The translations under genes were made by a program, and so were the position numbers. 64,000 nucleotides of DNA from DATKFM01 sp963810485. GTDB taxonomy: Bacteria > Pseudomonadota > Alphaproteobacteria > Dongiales > Dongiaceae. Below are positions 1 to 9,114 of this stretch, one piece after another. The notes beneath the pieces were generated by a model. That model was not told the DNA's origin, searched no databases, and was given only the letters and a program-made list of their open reading frames with translations. The number at the start of each line of letters is the position of its first letter. Position 1 is the stretch's first letter. Location of the stretch: assembly GCA_963810485.1 (NCBI GenBank), contig CAWENQ010000003.1, forward strand, positions 940,790 through 1,004,789. The letters are read 5' to 3'.

Positions 1-98
1 GATATCTGGATTGTCAGCCAGGCGCCCCACGCCAATTCGTCGCCCCAGCCCAAATCGCCGAAGCGCAACAGATCGAGATAGGATGTTTCACCGGCCAT
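1..98 (-). CDS. Amino-acid ABC transporter permease, N-terminal fragment (runs off the window)
   Basis: The reverse strand from 98 down to the window edge encodes an open start, MAGETSYLDLLRFGD, followed by GWGDELAWGAWLTIQI. This is the usual cytoplasmic head and first membrane segment of a HisM/GlnP-type (BPD_transp_1) permease. Only 32 codons are present. It lies directly downstream of the binding-protein gene on the same strand, the normal order for a polar amino-acid importer. The family call rests on the short match and this context. Confidence 0.6.
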   Translation of the reverse strand, partial: MAGETSYLDLLRFGDLGWGDELAWGAWLTIQI

Positions 99-128
99 TG
101 CCTGGTGCACCCTCAAGGGCCGCTGGAA

Positions 129-158
129 AGAGCCGCCCACTCATCCGTGGACGGCTCT
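129..158 (-). terminator. Hairpin between binding-protein and permease genes
   Basis: A 12-bp arm at 129-140 pairs with 147-158 (one G-U-type mismatch) around a 6-nt loop. It sits between the stop of the binding-protein gene and the start of the permease gene. In many ABC operons such a structure partly terminates transcription or protects the upstream message, giving excess binding protein. No U-run follows, so mRNA stabilisation or partial attenuation is more likely than full termination. Confidence 0.45.
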
Positions 159-177
159 CCCCCAGCCCTGAAGCGGG

Positions 178-1002
178 TTACGACGTCTTGCCCGAGATAT
201 CGAAGTCGAAATATTTCTTCGCGATCTCGTTGTACTTGCCGTTTTCCTGCAAGGCCTTGATGGCGGCATTCAGCTTGCCTTCGAGGTCGTTGTCTTCCTT
301 GCGCATACCGCCGCCGACCCCGAAGCCGAAGATCGGGTCGTCGGGCGCCGTCGCCAAAACCCCATAGGTCTTGCCTTGATCGGATTTGATGAACGCATCC
401 AACGCAATCGCATCCGCGAGCAGGACGTCGACGCGCCCGGCAACGAGGTCCGCGTTAGCATTGTCCTGGGTGTCATAGATCTTCACTTGCGCCACGTCGC
501 CGTAGGCCTTCTGCGCGTAGTCGGCGTGCGTCGTTGAGGTCTGAACGCCGATAATCTTGCCGGTCAGCCCTTCCTTGGTGATTTGCGGGCCGCCAGTCTT
601 GGCGCCGACGAAGACCGCCGGCGTGTCGTAGTACATGTCGGTGAAATCGATGACTTCCTTGCGCTTGTCTGTAATCGACATCGACGACCAGATCACATCG
701 ATTTTCTTTTCCTGCAAGGATGGGATGATTCCGTCCCACGCCACTTCGACCAGTTCGCATTTCGCCTGCATCTGTTCGCAGACGGCATTCATCAGGTCGA
801 TCTCAAATCCCTCCCAGACGCCTGAAGCGTTCTTGCTCGAGAATGGCGGATAGGGCTCAGCGGCCACGCCGAACTTGATCACTTGCGCAGTCGGTGCGAC
901 TGCCGCTTCTTCCGGTGCTTTCTTAAAGAACAAGAAATAGCCGCCGACGATAATAATGGCGACTGCGATGACGCCGATCAGCGTCTTCATTTGGCTGCTC
1001 AT
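178..1002 (-). CDS. Polar amino-acid ABC transporter substrate-binding protein (SBP_bac_3)
   Basis: A 274-residue family-3 solute-binding protein that would capture an amino acid or opine-like solute outside the inner membrane and pass it to a HisM-type permease. Residues 6-27 form a single hydrophobic segment followed by a charged/Ala linker with no lipobox, so it is a signal anchor or signal peptide. The mature part shows the family marks GFEIDLMNAVC near 65-75, DGIIPSL near 90 and DFTDMYYDTPAVF near 118. The length is normal. A good ribosome site (gggagg) precedes the start at 1002. The permease start lies downstream. The exact ligand cannot be told. Confidence 0.9.
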   Translation of the reverse strand: MSSQMKTLIGVIAVAIIIVGGYFLFFKKAPEEAAVAPTAQVIKFGVAAEPYPPFSSKNASGVWEGFEIDLMNAVCEQMQAKCELVEVAWDGIIPSLQEKKIDVIWSSMSITDKRKEVIDFTDMYYDTPAVFVGAKTGGPQITKEGLTGKIIGVQTSTTHADYAQKAYGDVAQVKIYDTQDNANADLVAGRVDVLLADAIALDAFIKSDQGKTYGVLATAPDDPIFGFGVGGGMRKEDNDLEGKLNAAIKALQENGKYNEIAKKYFDFDISGKTS

Positions 1003-1134
1003 ATCCAGCGATCCTCCCTCGCGTTGTGCGGATCTAGGTCACAGGGCCACTGCAATGCCGTCCTGCAACTATCCGAAAAGGCTACGTCTCCCTGCGGGGC
1101 CACTTCTTGAGGGGCAGCCCCGTAAGGGCACAAG

Positions 1135-1888
1135 CTAGCACAGACGCCGGGGAAGGAAAGCGGGTAAAACCAAGCCTGAAGGCCACGTCTGGCGGTCCGG
1201 ACAGGGCTGCGCAGATATACTGCCTGAGCCTACTTCGACGCAGGCGGCGCCCGTATTCCGGTCTGCAAGGGCTGTCAGCACACCCAGACCGATATACACA
1301 CTACCCGAGACCCAGCGTTGCGCTGTGAGGAACCGCGGCTGGCCGCGGAGGAAATGGCCAAGAGAACCGGAGATCATCGCGTAAGTCCCATCGCTCAGGA
1401 TCGCCAGCACGACAAACACGGCACCGAGTAGAAGAGCCTGTGTCGGTGAAATGTGCCGGGTCGGCAAATTGCGGCAGGAACGCCAGGAAGAACAGCGCCG
1501 TCTTCGGATTCAGCACGTTCACGACGATGCCGTCGACGAAAAGGCGCCGGTGGCTTTTCCGTTCGATTTTCGGATTAACCTCCGGCGTGCGCTTCTTCAG
1601 CAGCGTCATGACACCGAGATAGATGAGATAGGCCGCGCCGACATACTTGACGACACTGAAGGCGAGCGCGGAACCGGCCATAAGGGCCGACAACCCAACC
1701 ACGGCGGCAATGACGTGAATGAAGGACCCCACTGCCACGCCCAACACTGATGCAAATGCCGCGAGGCGACCCTGCGAAATCCCGCGGGCGACGATGAACA
1801 GAACCGCCGGTCCGGGGATGACCAGCATAACGATGCTGGCGCCGATGAAAAGAATGAGCTTATGCAGCTCCGGTAGATGCAGTTCCAT
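1135..1888 (-). pseudogene. LysE/RhtB family amino-acid exporter, frameshifted
   Basis: From 1888 the first frame encodes a typical LysE-type exporter: an N-terminal helix with VIPGPAVLFIVARG, later KYVGAAYLIYLGV and the conserved NVLNPKTALFFLAFLPQF. After FADPA, near 1450, homology moves to the next frame (ISPTQALLLGAVF, then GSLGHFLRG and GSVYIGLGVLTAL), which runs to 1135. One extra base would explain the split. Restored, the protein is about 210 residues of family sequence plus a tail, with six membrane segments. It exports amino acids or similar solutes in exchange for protons. Whether the break is real or a sequencing error cannot be judged here. Confidence 0.8.
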
Positions 1889-1971
1889 GGGGCGACTCCT
1901 TTTGCGGGATAAATCCCGAGCCGCCGCAGCTTGTCAATCCGGCTATTGCAGGCAAGTCCGCCTCGCTGGAC

Positions 1972-4317
1972 CTACGTCCTGACCCTCGTCTTCTCGGGAT
2001 CGTAATGCGGGAAGCGCACCACCGTTGCGGGAATGCGCTTCTGATGCCCGTCCAGCTTGCCGATTTCCACCTCGGTGCCGATGGCGCTATGGGCCACGTC
2101 GATGCGGCAGAGCGCGATGTTCTTCTTCAAGACCGGACTTCGGGTCGCACTGGTGATCACGCCCACCTGCGCCCGGCCGATATGGACGCAATCGCCATGC
2201 CCCACCGCGTCGTTGGCATGGACGTCGAGCCCGACCAGCACTTTTTGCGGATTCTGCTTGCGGCGGAGCAGCGCGTCGCGCCCGACGAAATCTTCATTGC
2301 TCTTCAGCGCCACCGTGAAGCCGATGCCCGCCTCGAACGGATCGGTCTGATCGCTGAATTCGTAGTTGAAGAAGATCAGGCCGGCCTCGATGCGCAGCAT
2401 GTCCAGCGCCTCTAGCCCCAGCGGGGCCATGCCGTGCGCCTTGCCCGCCTCCCACACCGCGTCCCACACGGCCAGCGCATGCTTCGGGTGACAGAAAATT
2501 TCGTAGCCCAGCTCGCCGGTATAGCCGGTGCGTGACACCAATACGGGCGTGCCATTGAAATCGCCGATGCGGCCGATGGTGAAATGGAACCAGGCCAGCT
2601 CCGGCAGACTTGTTTGTGCCGGCGGCGTCCAGACGATCTGCTTGAGAATGTCGCGGCTCTTCGGCCCCTGCACGGCGATATTGTGCAGATGATCGGTGGA
2701 GGATCTCACCCAGGCTTTGAGCCCCCGCTGCTCCGCCAGCTCCCGCAACCATCGCCCGCCATACTCGTCGCCGCCGATCCAGCGGAAATTGTCGCGGCCC
2801 AATCGGAACACGGTGCCGTCGTCGAGCATGCCGCCATGCTCATAGCACATGGCCGTGTAAACCACCTGCCCCACCGCCAGCTTGCGGATATTCCGGGTGC
2901 AGGCGATCTGCAGCAGGGTCTCCGCATCCGGCCCCGTCACCTCGAACTTGCGCAGCGGCGACAGATCGAGCACTACCGCCCGTTCGCGGCAGGCGTGATA
3001 CTCCTCCACTGCGCCGTGGTTGTTGAATTTCGTCGGCAGCCAGTAGCCGCGGTATTCGGCGAAATTGCGCGTCAGGGATGACGTGCGGGGGTGGAACGCG
3101 GTTTCCTTGGTCAGCTTCGGTTCTGCGTCGGGAGCCATGCGGAATGCGATCGCCTTGCTGAAGTTGTGATGCGCCGGATAGATGCGCAAATGGATATCCG
3201 TGGGCTGCCAGCCGTTGGCCGGGCTGATGTCGTCGGGGCAGGCCGAGGACGCGCAGACCAAGTCGGTCATCGCCCGCAGCAGCACATAGTCGCCCGGCCG
3301 CGACCAGGGCTCATCGAAGATGAAGGCATTATGGGCGTCGATGCCCGTGTTGTAGAAGAAATTGATCGCCGGCCAGCCGCCGCGCGGCGCGACACCGAAA
3401 GGCTGCAGCGCGCCGTTCATGTTCTCGGTGCAGTTCACATGGCCGGGATAGCCGACATCGTCATAGTAGCGCGGCGTGCAGGCGAGGCCGAATGCATCGT
3501 GCCGCCCCACAGTGTCCCGCACGACTTCGATCAATGGCTGCAGATCGGTATCGAAGAACTTCGAGAAAAGCCCCGGCCCGGGATAGCCCAGGCCGATCAT
3601 GCTGCGGGTCGCCGTCGCGTCGACGCCACGCTCGATGCCCTTGTCGAGCTGCCGCGCATCGAAGGCCACGAAGTCGCTGCACTCACGACCGGCCACATCG
3701 ATGATCTGGATGTACTCGCCAGCCTTGACCAGATACCCCCGCGCCGTCGCCTTGTTGATGCGGATATCTTCCCGCGGATCGGCGAGCGGGTCAGGCAGTA
3801 CTGCCATTCCCTGCGCCGGCGGTTTGGCCCGCTTGACGTAGACGATCAGATCGGTGGGCGGATTCTGCGCATCGACAGCCATCGGCTCACCGGGTGCATG
3901 CAGCAGCAGCGTGCCGCCGCGCGCAGCTGTGATGCTCGCCTGCTCGCCCGCGCGGCCACCTTCGAACAACAGCGCCGCCTTGTCGACGCGGCCGGGCAAT
4001 CCCCGGCGCTTGAGCGCAGCGCCGATGGCCGCCGCCTCCTCGCCCGCGCCGGCCAGCAGCTTGTTGATCCCAGGCGACTGCTCGGCGGCGCGAAGGTTCA
4101 ACGCCGCCAGATCTTCACGGCCCTCGGCCGAGAAATACGCCGCCTCGCAGCGCTGCAACCCTTCGCGGTCGATGACGGTGATTTCGTCGCCTGCTTCGAC
4201 CGGCAGCGCCAACGCACCGCCGCCGGGCACAATGTAGCGCTCGGTCCCGCGCGGCAGCAGCGGCAAGCCGGGCTGACGCGCCTGGCGCAGGGTTACAGGT
4301 GAAAGTGGAACATTCAC
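1972..4317 (-). CDS. DUF1989 (urea carboxylase-associated) - GcvT aminomethyltransferase fusion
   Basis: A 781-residue cytoplasmic fusion. Residues about 180-375 form a DUF1989 domain (AGEYIQIIDVAGRECSDF, TPRYYDD, HVNCTENMN, DIHLRIYP). Residues about 390-780 form a full GcvT/aminomethyltransferase fold (VLDLSPLRKFEVTG, GGMLDDGTVFRLG, GYTGELGYEIF, LGLEALDMLRIEAG), which binds tetrahydrofolate and takes C1 units from glycine or methylated amines. Residues 1-150 look like a degenerate second DUF1989 head (GGALALPVEAGDEITVIDREG). The neighbouring FAD oxidoreductase and GcvR-like gene support a role in demethylation or glycine catabolism. The substrate is not known. Confidence 0.85.
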   Translation of the reverse strand: MNVPLSPVTLRQARQPGLPLLPRGTERYIVPGGGALALPVEAGDEITVIDREGLQRCEAAYFSAEGREDLAALNLRAAEQSPGINKLLAGAGEEAAAIGAALKRRGLPGRVDKAALLFEGGRAGEQASITAARGGTLLLHAPGEPMAVDAQNPPTDLIVYVKRAKPPAQGMAVLPDPLADPREDIRINKATARGYLVKAGEYIQIIDVAGRECSDFVAFDARQLDKGIERGVDATATRSMIGLGYPGPGLFSKFFDTDLQPLIEVVRDTVGRHDAFGLACTPRYYDDVGYPGHVNCTENMNGALQPFGVAPRGGWPAINFFYNTGIDAHNAFIFDEPWSRPGDYVLLRAMTDLVCASSACPDDISPANGWQPTDIHLRIYPAHHNFSKAIAFRMAPDAEPKLTKETAFHPRTSSLTRNFAEYRGYWLPTKFNNHGAVEEYHACRERAVVLDLSPLRKFEVTGPDAETLLQIACTRNIRKLAVGQVVYTAMCYEHGGMLDDGTVFRLGRDNFRWIGGDEYGGRWLRELAEQRGLKAWVRSSTDHLHNIAVQGPKSRDILKQIVWTPPAQTSLPELAWFHFTIGRIGDFNGTPVLVSRTGYTGELGYEIFCHPKHALAVWDAVWEAGKAHGMAPLGLEALDMLRIEAGLIFFNYEFSDQTDPFEAGIGFTVALKSNEDFVGRDALLRRKQNPQKVLVGLDVHANDAVGHGDCVHIGRAQVGVITSATRSPVLKKNIALCRIDVAHSAIGTEVEIGKLDGHQKRIPATVVRFPHYDPEKTRVRT

Positions 4318-4419
4318 GGTGAAAGCTCCGCCAACTCGATCATCGGACTATTGCCGAGCCGCCATGCCGCAGCAAGCCGTGGGCCGGATTGGTTTCGCGC
4401 GGAAGTAGGCGTGCAGCGC

Positions 4420-4929
4420 TCAGTCCTTGGGATATTTCAGGCTGAGAATTTCAAGGCCCAGATCGCCCGTCGGCCGCTTCCACGTCACGGTATCGCCGAC
4501 CGACGCGCCATTCAGCGTCTTGGCCAGCGGCGACACCCAGCTGATGCGGCCCTGCTTGGGATCGGCTTCGTCCTCTCCCACGATGCGGAATTTGTGCTTC
4601 TCTTCATTGTCATCGACACATTCCACCAAAGCGCCGAAACCGATCTTGTCCGCCGGCTGGCTGGCGGGATCGATCAGCACCGCACGCTCGATGCGCTCCT
4701 TGAAATAGCGCATGTCGCGCTCGACAAGCTTCAGGTGCTCCTTGTCCAGCATCTCCGGCTCGCCGCCCTCGGTCAGATGACGCTTCTCCTCCAGCAATTT
4801 GGCATGCTGCTCCTGCAGCGCCCGCAAGCCCGAAGCAGTCACGTAGTTCGGGTGAGGACTCTGGGGCCGCTCGGGCAGTTCGTCGCCCGGCTGGTCGCCG
4901 TCGGATTCCTTGACAAAGGCGCGGCTCAT
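4420..4929 (-). CDS. GreA/GreB-family transcription elongation factor
   Basis: A 169-residue protein with the Gre layout. An N-terminal coiled coil (LRALQEQHAKLLEEKRHL near 33-52) would enter the RNA polymerase secondary channel to stimulate cleavage of backtracked RNA. A C-terminal FKBP-like domain follows (FGALVECVDDNEEKHKFRIVG; ISWVSPLAKTLNGASVGD). The acidic N-terminal extension (SDGDQPGDELPERPQSPHPNY) is typical of GreB-like paralogues in alphaproteobacteria. It is divergent from the lactonase gene, with a 103-bp gap that must hold both promoters. It is probably a second Gre paralogue rather than the main GreA. Confidence 0.85.
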   Translation of the reverse strand: MSRAFVKESDGDQPGDELPERPQSPHPNYVTASGLRALQEQHAKLLEEKRHLTEGGEPEMLDKEHLKLVERDMRYFKERIERAVLIDPASQPADKIGFGALVECVDDNEEKHKFRIVGEDEADPKQGRISWVSPLAKTLNGASVGDTVTWKRPTGDLGLEILSLKYPKD

Positions 4930-5032
4930 GGCCTCCTCTCATTACCGCTGCGTAACAGCAAGCATAGGGCGTTTTCCTGCCCGAGTGCCACAGCAATCAT
5001 TGTACGCCCTCACCGTCCTAAAACAGGTCACC

Positions 5033-5917
5033 ATGAACGCGCCCACGCCCGAATGCATCGTCGAGATCCCCACGCTTCTCGGCGAAAACCCCCTTTGGAT
5101 TCCTTCGGAAAAACGCCTCTATTGGCTCGATCTGATGAAGCCGGCCGTCTACCGGTTCGATCCCGCGACCGGCAAGAATAGCGCCTTGAGGGCGGAACTT
5201 GGCAGCTATGTCAGCGGCATGGTGCAGCGGCAAAAGGGCGGCTGGATCGTTGTCCGCGAAGACGGAGTCTCCGCCCTGGACCTCGCCACCGGCCGGCTGC
5301 AGCCGCTGGTCAATCCGGAACCGGATCAGCCTGACAACATGCTCAACGACGCCAAATGCGACCGCCAGGGGCGGCTCTGGACCGGCTCCCTCGACAAGCG
5401 TGAAACGCATCCCTGCGGCAATCACTACGTCATCGACAAGAAGTTGCAGGTCACGAAGGTCGCGGACTCCCTGATCTGCTCCAACGGCCCGGCCTTCAGC
5501 CCCGATGGCCGCATCGCCTATCTGGCCGACAGCAACGGCCGCGCCATCTTCCGCCTGACCATCGACCCCGCGACCGGCAAGGTCGGGCCGAAGCAGCCCT
5601 TCGCCCAGACCACGGTCGAGACCGGCATGCCTGACGGCATGACCGTCGACGCCGAGGGCTATCTCTGGAGCGCTCGCTGGGATGGCGGCCGCGTGGTGCG
5701 CCATGCGCCCGATGGCAGCGTCGACCGGGAGATCATGCTGCCGGTGCCACGGGTGACCTCGGTCGCCTTCGGCGGCGAGAATCTCGACACCCTCTACATC
5801 ACCACCGCGACCACCGGCCTCACCGAAGAGCAGCTCGCCAAGGCGCCGCTGTCCGGCAGCCTGTTCGCCTGCAAGCCGGGCGTGCGCGGCCTGCCCGAGC
5901 CCGCTTTCGCGGGATAG
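5033..5917 (+). CDS. SMP-30/gluconolactonase/LRE family protein
   Basis: A 294-residue six-bladed beta-propeller lactonase of the SMP-30 family. Metal-ligand positions are visible: the Glu of LGENPLWIP near 17, the Asn of DNMLNDAKCDRQGRLWTGS near 105, SNGPAFSPDG near 150, and the Asp of MPDGMTVDAEGYLWSARWDGG near 200. Members hydrolyse sugar or other lactones with a divalent metal. I chose the ATG at 5033 because family homology begins there and the frame upstream is unrelated. It is followed 11 bp later by the FAD oxidoreductase, so the two are probably cotranscribed. Confidence 0.88.
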   Translation: MNAPTPECIVEIPTLLGENPLWIPSEKRLYWLDLMKPAVYRFDPATGKNSALRAELGSYVSGMVQRQKGGWIVVREDGVSALDLATGRLQPLVNPEPDQPDNMLNDAKCDRQGRLWTGSLDKRETHPCGNHYVIDKKLQVTKVADSLICSNGPAFSPDGRIAYLADSNGRAIFRLTIDPATGKVGPKQPFAQTTVETGMPDGMTVDAEGYLWSARWDGGRVVRHAPDGSVDREIMLPVPRVTSVAFGGENLDTLYITTATTGLTEEQLAKAPLSGSLFACKPGVRGLPEPAFAG

Positions 5918-5928
5918 GGCGGCCAATC

Positions 5929-7113
5929 ATGCAGAGCTACGACGTCGTCATCGTTGGCGGCGGTGTGATGGGCAGTTCCGTCGCCTACTTCCTTAAGGGC
6001 TGGCTCAACTTTCCAGGTTCCGTGCTCGTGGTGGAGCGTGATCCGACCTATGCCGATGCGGCCACGCCCCGCGCCGCCGGCGGCATCCGCCAGCAATTCT
6101 CCACGCCAGAGAACATCCGCATGGGCCAATTCGCCGCCGACTTCATCAAGAAGGCGGGTGAGTATCTGGCGGTGGACGACGATGCGCCGCTGATTCCGTT
6201 CGTCGAGAACGGCTACCTGTTCCTGGCCAGTGGCGCCGGCATGGATATTCTGCGCGGCAATCACGAGATCCAGAAATCCCTCGGCGCCAACAACGTATTG
6301 CTATCGCCCGACGAAATTCGAGCGCGGTTTTCCTGGATCAACACCGACGATCTGGCCGGCGGCTGCTACGGCCTCACCAACGAAGGCTGGACCGATCCCT
6401 ACGGCCTGCTGCAGGCCTTCCGCCGCAAGGCCCGTGCGCTGGGCGTGACCTATCTCGCGGACACAGCCACGGCGCTGCAGCGCGACGGCAATCGCATGAC
6501 CGCCGTGACGACCAAGGACAATGGCGAGATTGCTTGTGGCGCCGTGGTCAATTCATCCGGCTACCGGGCGCGCGAGATCGCGGCGACTGCAGGGATCGAC
6601 CTGCCGGTGCGCCCGCGCAAGCGCCTGGTCTATGTTTTCGATTGCCGGGAACAGCTTGGCCGCGTGCCGCTGACCATCGAGCCTAACGGCGTCTGGTTCC
6701 GGCCGGAAGGCGCCAGCTATATCTGCGGCGTTTCGCCGGAAGAGTCCGACGATCCCGACTGCACCGATTTTGAGATCGACTACAGCTTCTATGAAGAACT
6801 CATATGGCCGACCATCGCCACCCGCGTGCCGGCCTTCGAGGCGATCAAGCTGACCCGCGCCTGGGCCGGGCATTACGACTACAACACGCTGGACCAGAAC
6901 GCGATCCTCGGGCCGCATCCGGACATCGGTAATTTCTACTTCTGCAACGGCTTCAGCGGCCATGGCCTGCAGCAATCCCCCGCCGTCGGCCGCGCCACGG
7001 CCGAGTTGATCGTCCACGGGGCTTACAAGAGCATCGACCTGAGAGCGTTTCGGGTACGAGCGCATCCTGCGCAACGAGCCGCTGCGGGAGATCAACGTCG
7101 TTTAGGCCCGTGA
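5929..7113 (+). CDS. FAD-dependent oxidoreductase (DAO family, sarcosine/dimethylglycine-type)
   Basis: A protein of about 390 residues with an N-terminal Rossmann dinucleotide motif (VVIVGGGVMGSSVAYFL), the DAO signature AAGGIRQQFS and a C-terminal FCNGFSGHGLQQSPAVGRA loop that holds FAD. The family oxidises secondary amines or amino acids such as sarcosine. The frame as read ends at 7113, but one extra C at 7051 shifts the last 18 codons. Removing it gives the family-like ending GYERILRNEPLREINVV with a stop at 7103-7105. It follows the lactonase gene by 11 bp and lies near the GcvT fusion, which fits methylated-amine catabolism. Confidence 0.88.
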   Translation: MQSYDVVIVGGGVMGSSVAYFLKGWLNFPGSVLVVERDPTYADAATPRAAGGIRQQFSTPENIRMGQFAADFIKKAGEYLAVDDDAPLIPFVENGYLFLASGAGMDILRGNHEIQKSLGANNVLLSPDEIRARFSWINTDDLAGGCYGLTNEGWTDPYGLLQAFRRKARALGVTYLADTATALQRDGNRMTAVTTKDNGEIACGAVVNSSGYRAREIAATAGIDLPVRPRKRLVYVFDCREQLGRVPLTIEPNGVWFRPEGASYICGVSPEESDDPDCTDFEIDYSFYEELIWPTIATRVPAFEAIKLTRAWAGHYDYNTLDQNAILGPHPDIGNFYFCNGFSGHGLQQSPAVGRATAELIVHGAYKSIDLRAFRVRAHPAQRAAAGDQRRLGP

Positions 7114-7163
7114 GTTAGCCCCCTCCCACTCGGCGCTCTGCATCAGCGTGTGTGCACGGCATC

Positions 7164-7189
7164 CCCTCCCCCGCATCCGCGGGGGAGGG
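7164..7189. terminator. Perfect 11-bp hairpin between convergent genes
   Basis: Arms at 7164-7174 and 7179-7189 are perfectly complementary, C-rich and G-rich, with a 4-nt loop. It lies between the convergent oxidoreductase and DUF4139 genes. No long T-run follows, so it may be a bidirectional terminator or a REP-type palindrome. Confidence 0.55.
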
Positions 7190-7251
7190 TTGCAACACGC
7201 CGAAGGTGATGACGATCTCGCACCACTCTATCCAAGTAGGAGCGTTCAATC

Positions 7252-8931
7252 CTACAGCGCCGGCACGGGCATATCCTCGGGATAGGTCACCGCATAGCCG
7301 AAGGTGATCGCCTTGTGCTCATCCGGCTTGAGCTCGCCGGCCCAGGCCAGCACGCCCTGGCGGTCTTCCCAGTTCTTCTTGGTCGGCTCCGTGGTGCTGC
7401 GCAGCAATTCCACCTCGATGCGCTCATCCTGCGGCACCGGCAGCTGGTCGAGCACGGTGATCTCGATCGGCTGGCTGTGATAGTTGTCGATCTCGATGCG
7501 GTACTTGCGCTCGATGCGGCGGTTGCTGGTGAAGACACCTTCGGTCGACTGCCCGCCATCCTCGAGCCAGTAGTCGACGCTCACCTTGTCGTCGACGCCG
7601 AAGCCCATCGCCCGCTCCTCCTGCGGCCGCAGCAGCGCCATGCTGCTGGTACCGATGAAGGCGCCGTCGCGGAACAGCGACACACTGCCCGGCAACAGCG
7701 GATCCTTGCCGTCATATTTGAAAGTGGCGAAGAGGTGCGCCATCGGAGAGATCTTCGGCACCGTGCGCACCGCCAGCTTGCTGTGCATGCTGTGGTCGGC
7801 GATGACAAACTTATGCGCGGAATCGTCCGACGGCACATTGGCGCTGCCGGGGATGCTGTATTGCGCCGCGAACTCGGTCGCCACCAGATTGGCGCGCAGT
7901 AGTTCCGCATCCCGGCGGCCATCGGCCTCGCCGCCGGTGACCGGGCTGGCGGGCGCATATTGTTCCTGCACCGCCGCCAGATCATCCAGGCTGTTCTGCC
8001 CGGTCTTCGCCAGCTTGTCCTTGAACTCCTCGGCCGTCAGCAGGAACCAGGTCTGCAGATCCGGCAATGCCGCGCCCGCCGAGGGCCGCGCCGTGGACAG
8101 CGTCAGTTTCACGTTCGACCAGTCCTCGCCCGTGCGCTGCTGTACCTGCGCGAGTTGCACCAGGTCGATCTTGCCGGACTCGGTGTTCAAGCGCGCGTCA
8201 TAGACCGGCCACCACCAGGCATCGCCAAGTTGGTAGCTGAACTCCAGCTTCACGCTGGTGCCCTGCTGCGCGTCGATATTCACCCGCGCCACCATGGTCG
8301 CGGTCTGGCCGGTCTGCACCTGCGCCAGCTCGGCTGACTTCTTCGCCACCTCATTGTCGATGCCGCGCATTTCGATCTCGGCTAGGCGCATGCCGTCCCG
8401 CGCTTCGGCAGTGCCAAGGCTCAGGGCCTTCCAGGCTTCCTGCCATTTGGCGGGATCCATGCTGCCTCGGACAATTTCCTCATTCGCCGCGGCCGGCATT
8501 TCGCGGCCGATGGAGGCGATGAAATCCACCTGCACCTGCAGCGCCTGAATCTTGTCGCTCAGGGCCCGGCGCCGGTCGTTCAACGCCTCGATGTCGGCCA
8601 GCAGGCGCCGCTCGGTTTCGTGAACTGCCGCCTCCTGGTATAGCGGCTTGGTCTCCACCGAGCCGATGGCGATCCGGTCGCCGGCCTTGCCGCTGACGCG
8701 AACGGAATCGGGCAGCAGCGACGCCGGCAGGCCTTCCAGCACCAGCGTGGTGGCGCCAGCGGGCACCGTGGCCTCGATTACGCGCGTCACCTCCGCGCGG
8801 TCGGGGAATACCGTCACCGCGCCCACGGGCGCTCGGACGCTGAGATCGGCGGCGCGGATTTCGCCGCCGGGCAGGAAAAGCAGGCCCAGACAGACGGTAC
8901 CGAACGCCAGAGCATGATTGCGGCAATGCAT
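7252..8931 (-). CDS. DUF4139 domain-containing secreted protein (MuiA-like)
   Basis: A 559-residue protein starting at 8931 with a clear signal peptide (LAFGTVCLGLLFLPGGEIRAA). Residues about 30-130 match the DUF4140 head (PVGAVTVFPDRAEVTRVIEATVPAGATTLVLEGLP) with a coiled coil near 90-130. Residues about 200-555 match DUF4139 (SYQLGDAWWWPVYDARLNTESGKIDL; GEDWSNVKLTLSTARPSAG; a closing WAGELKPDEHKAITFGY). This is the architecture of mucoidy-inhibitor A-like proteins, which act at the cell surface by an unknown mechanism. I moved the start from an in-frame upstream position because the signal peptide begins at 8931 and the upstream frame is antisense to the ACT gene. Confidence 0.85.
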   Translation of the reverse strand: MHCRNHALAFGTVCLGLLFLPGGEIRAADLSVRAPVGAVTVFPDRAEVTRVIEATVPAGATTLVLEGLPASLLPDSVRVSGKAGDRIAIGSVETKPLYQEAAVHETERRLLADIEALNDRRRALSDKIQALQVQVDFIASIGREMPAAANEEIVRGSMDPAKWQEAWKALSLGTAEARDGMRLAEIEMRGIDNEVAKKSAELAQVQTGQTATMVARVNIDAQQGTSVKLEFSYQLGDAWWWPVYDARLNTESGKIDLVQLAQVQQRTGEDWSNVKLTLSTARPSAGAALPDLQTWFLLTAEEFKDKLAKTGQNSLDDLAAVQEQYAPASPVTGGEADGRRDAELLRANLVATEFAAQYSIPGSANVPSDDSAHKFVIADHSMHSKLAVRTVPKISPMAHLFATFKYDGKDPLLPGSVSLFRDGAFIGTSSMALLRPQEERAMGFGVDDKVSVDYWLEDGGQSTEGVFTSNRRIERKYRIEIDNYHSQPIEITVLDQLPVPQDERIEVELLRSTTEPTKKNWEDRQGVLAWAGELKPDEHKAITFGYAVTYPEDMPVPAL

Positions 8932-9040
8932 GGATTGACCCTCCCGGTTAGGTTGCGTTCGAACCACACTGCGACCGGATTGTGGCGGCGGTCGGCCGGA
9001 ATCCGGCGCAAACTCGGGGCATTCGCAGCCGTGCCGGGCG

Positions 9041-9048
9041 TTAACCAT
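9041..9048 (+). promoter_or_regulatory. CtrA-like half-site TTAACCAT
   Basis: The 8-mer TTAACCAT lies 67 nt upstream of the ACT-protein start. It matches the known alphaproteobacterial CtrA half-site. A single copy is weak evidence. Confidence 0.3.
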
Positions 9049-9114
9049 AAGCCGTTGCGCAGCGGCGACGGCGCGGACTATAGAAAACGCAGGGAAGAAG
9101 TTCGGGGGCAGCCC

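Noticed and set aside
3091..4302. 403-residue forward frame opposite the DUF1989-GcvT gene
   Set aside because: Antisense frame typical of GC-rich DNA. The reverse strand has clear domains over the same bases.
4318..4419. Glycine riboswitch upstream of the GcvT fusion
   Set aside because: I looked for the tandem aptamer pattern in the leader region and found none, and the gap is too short.
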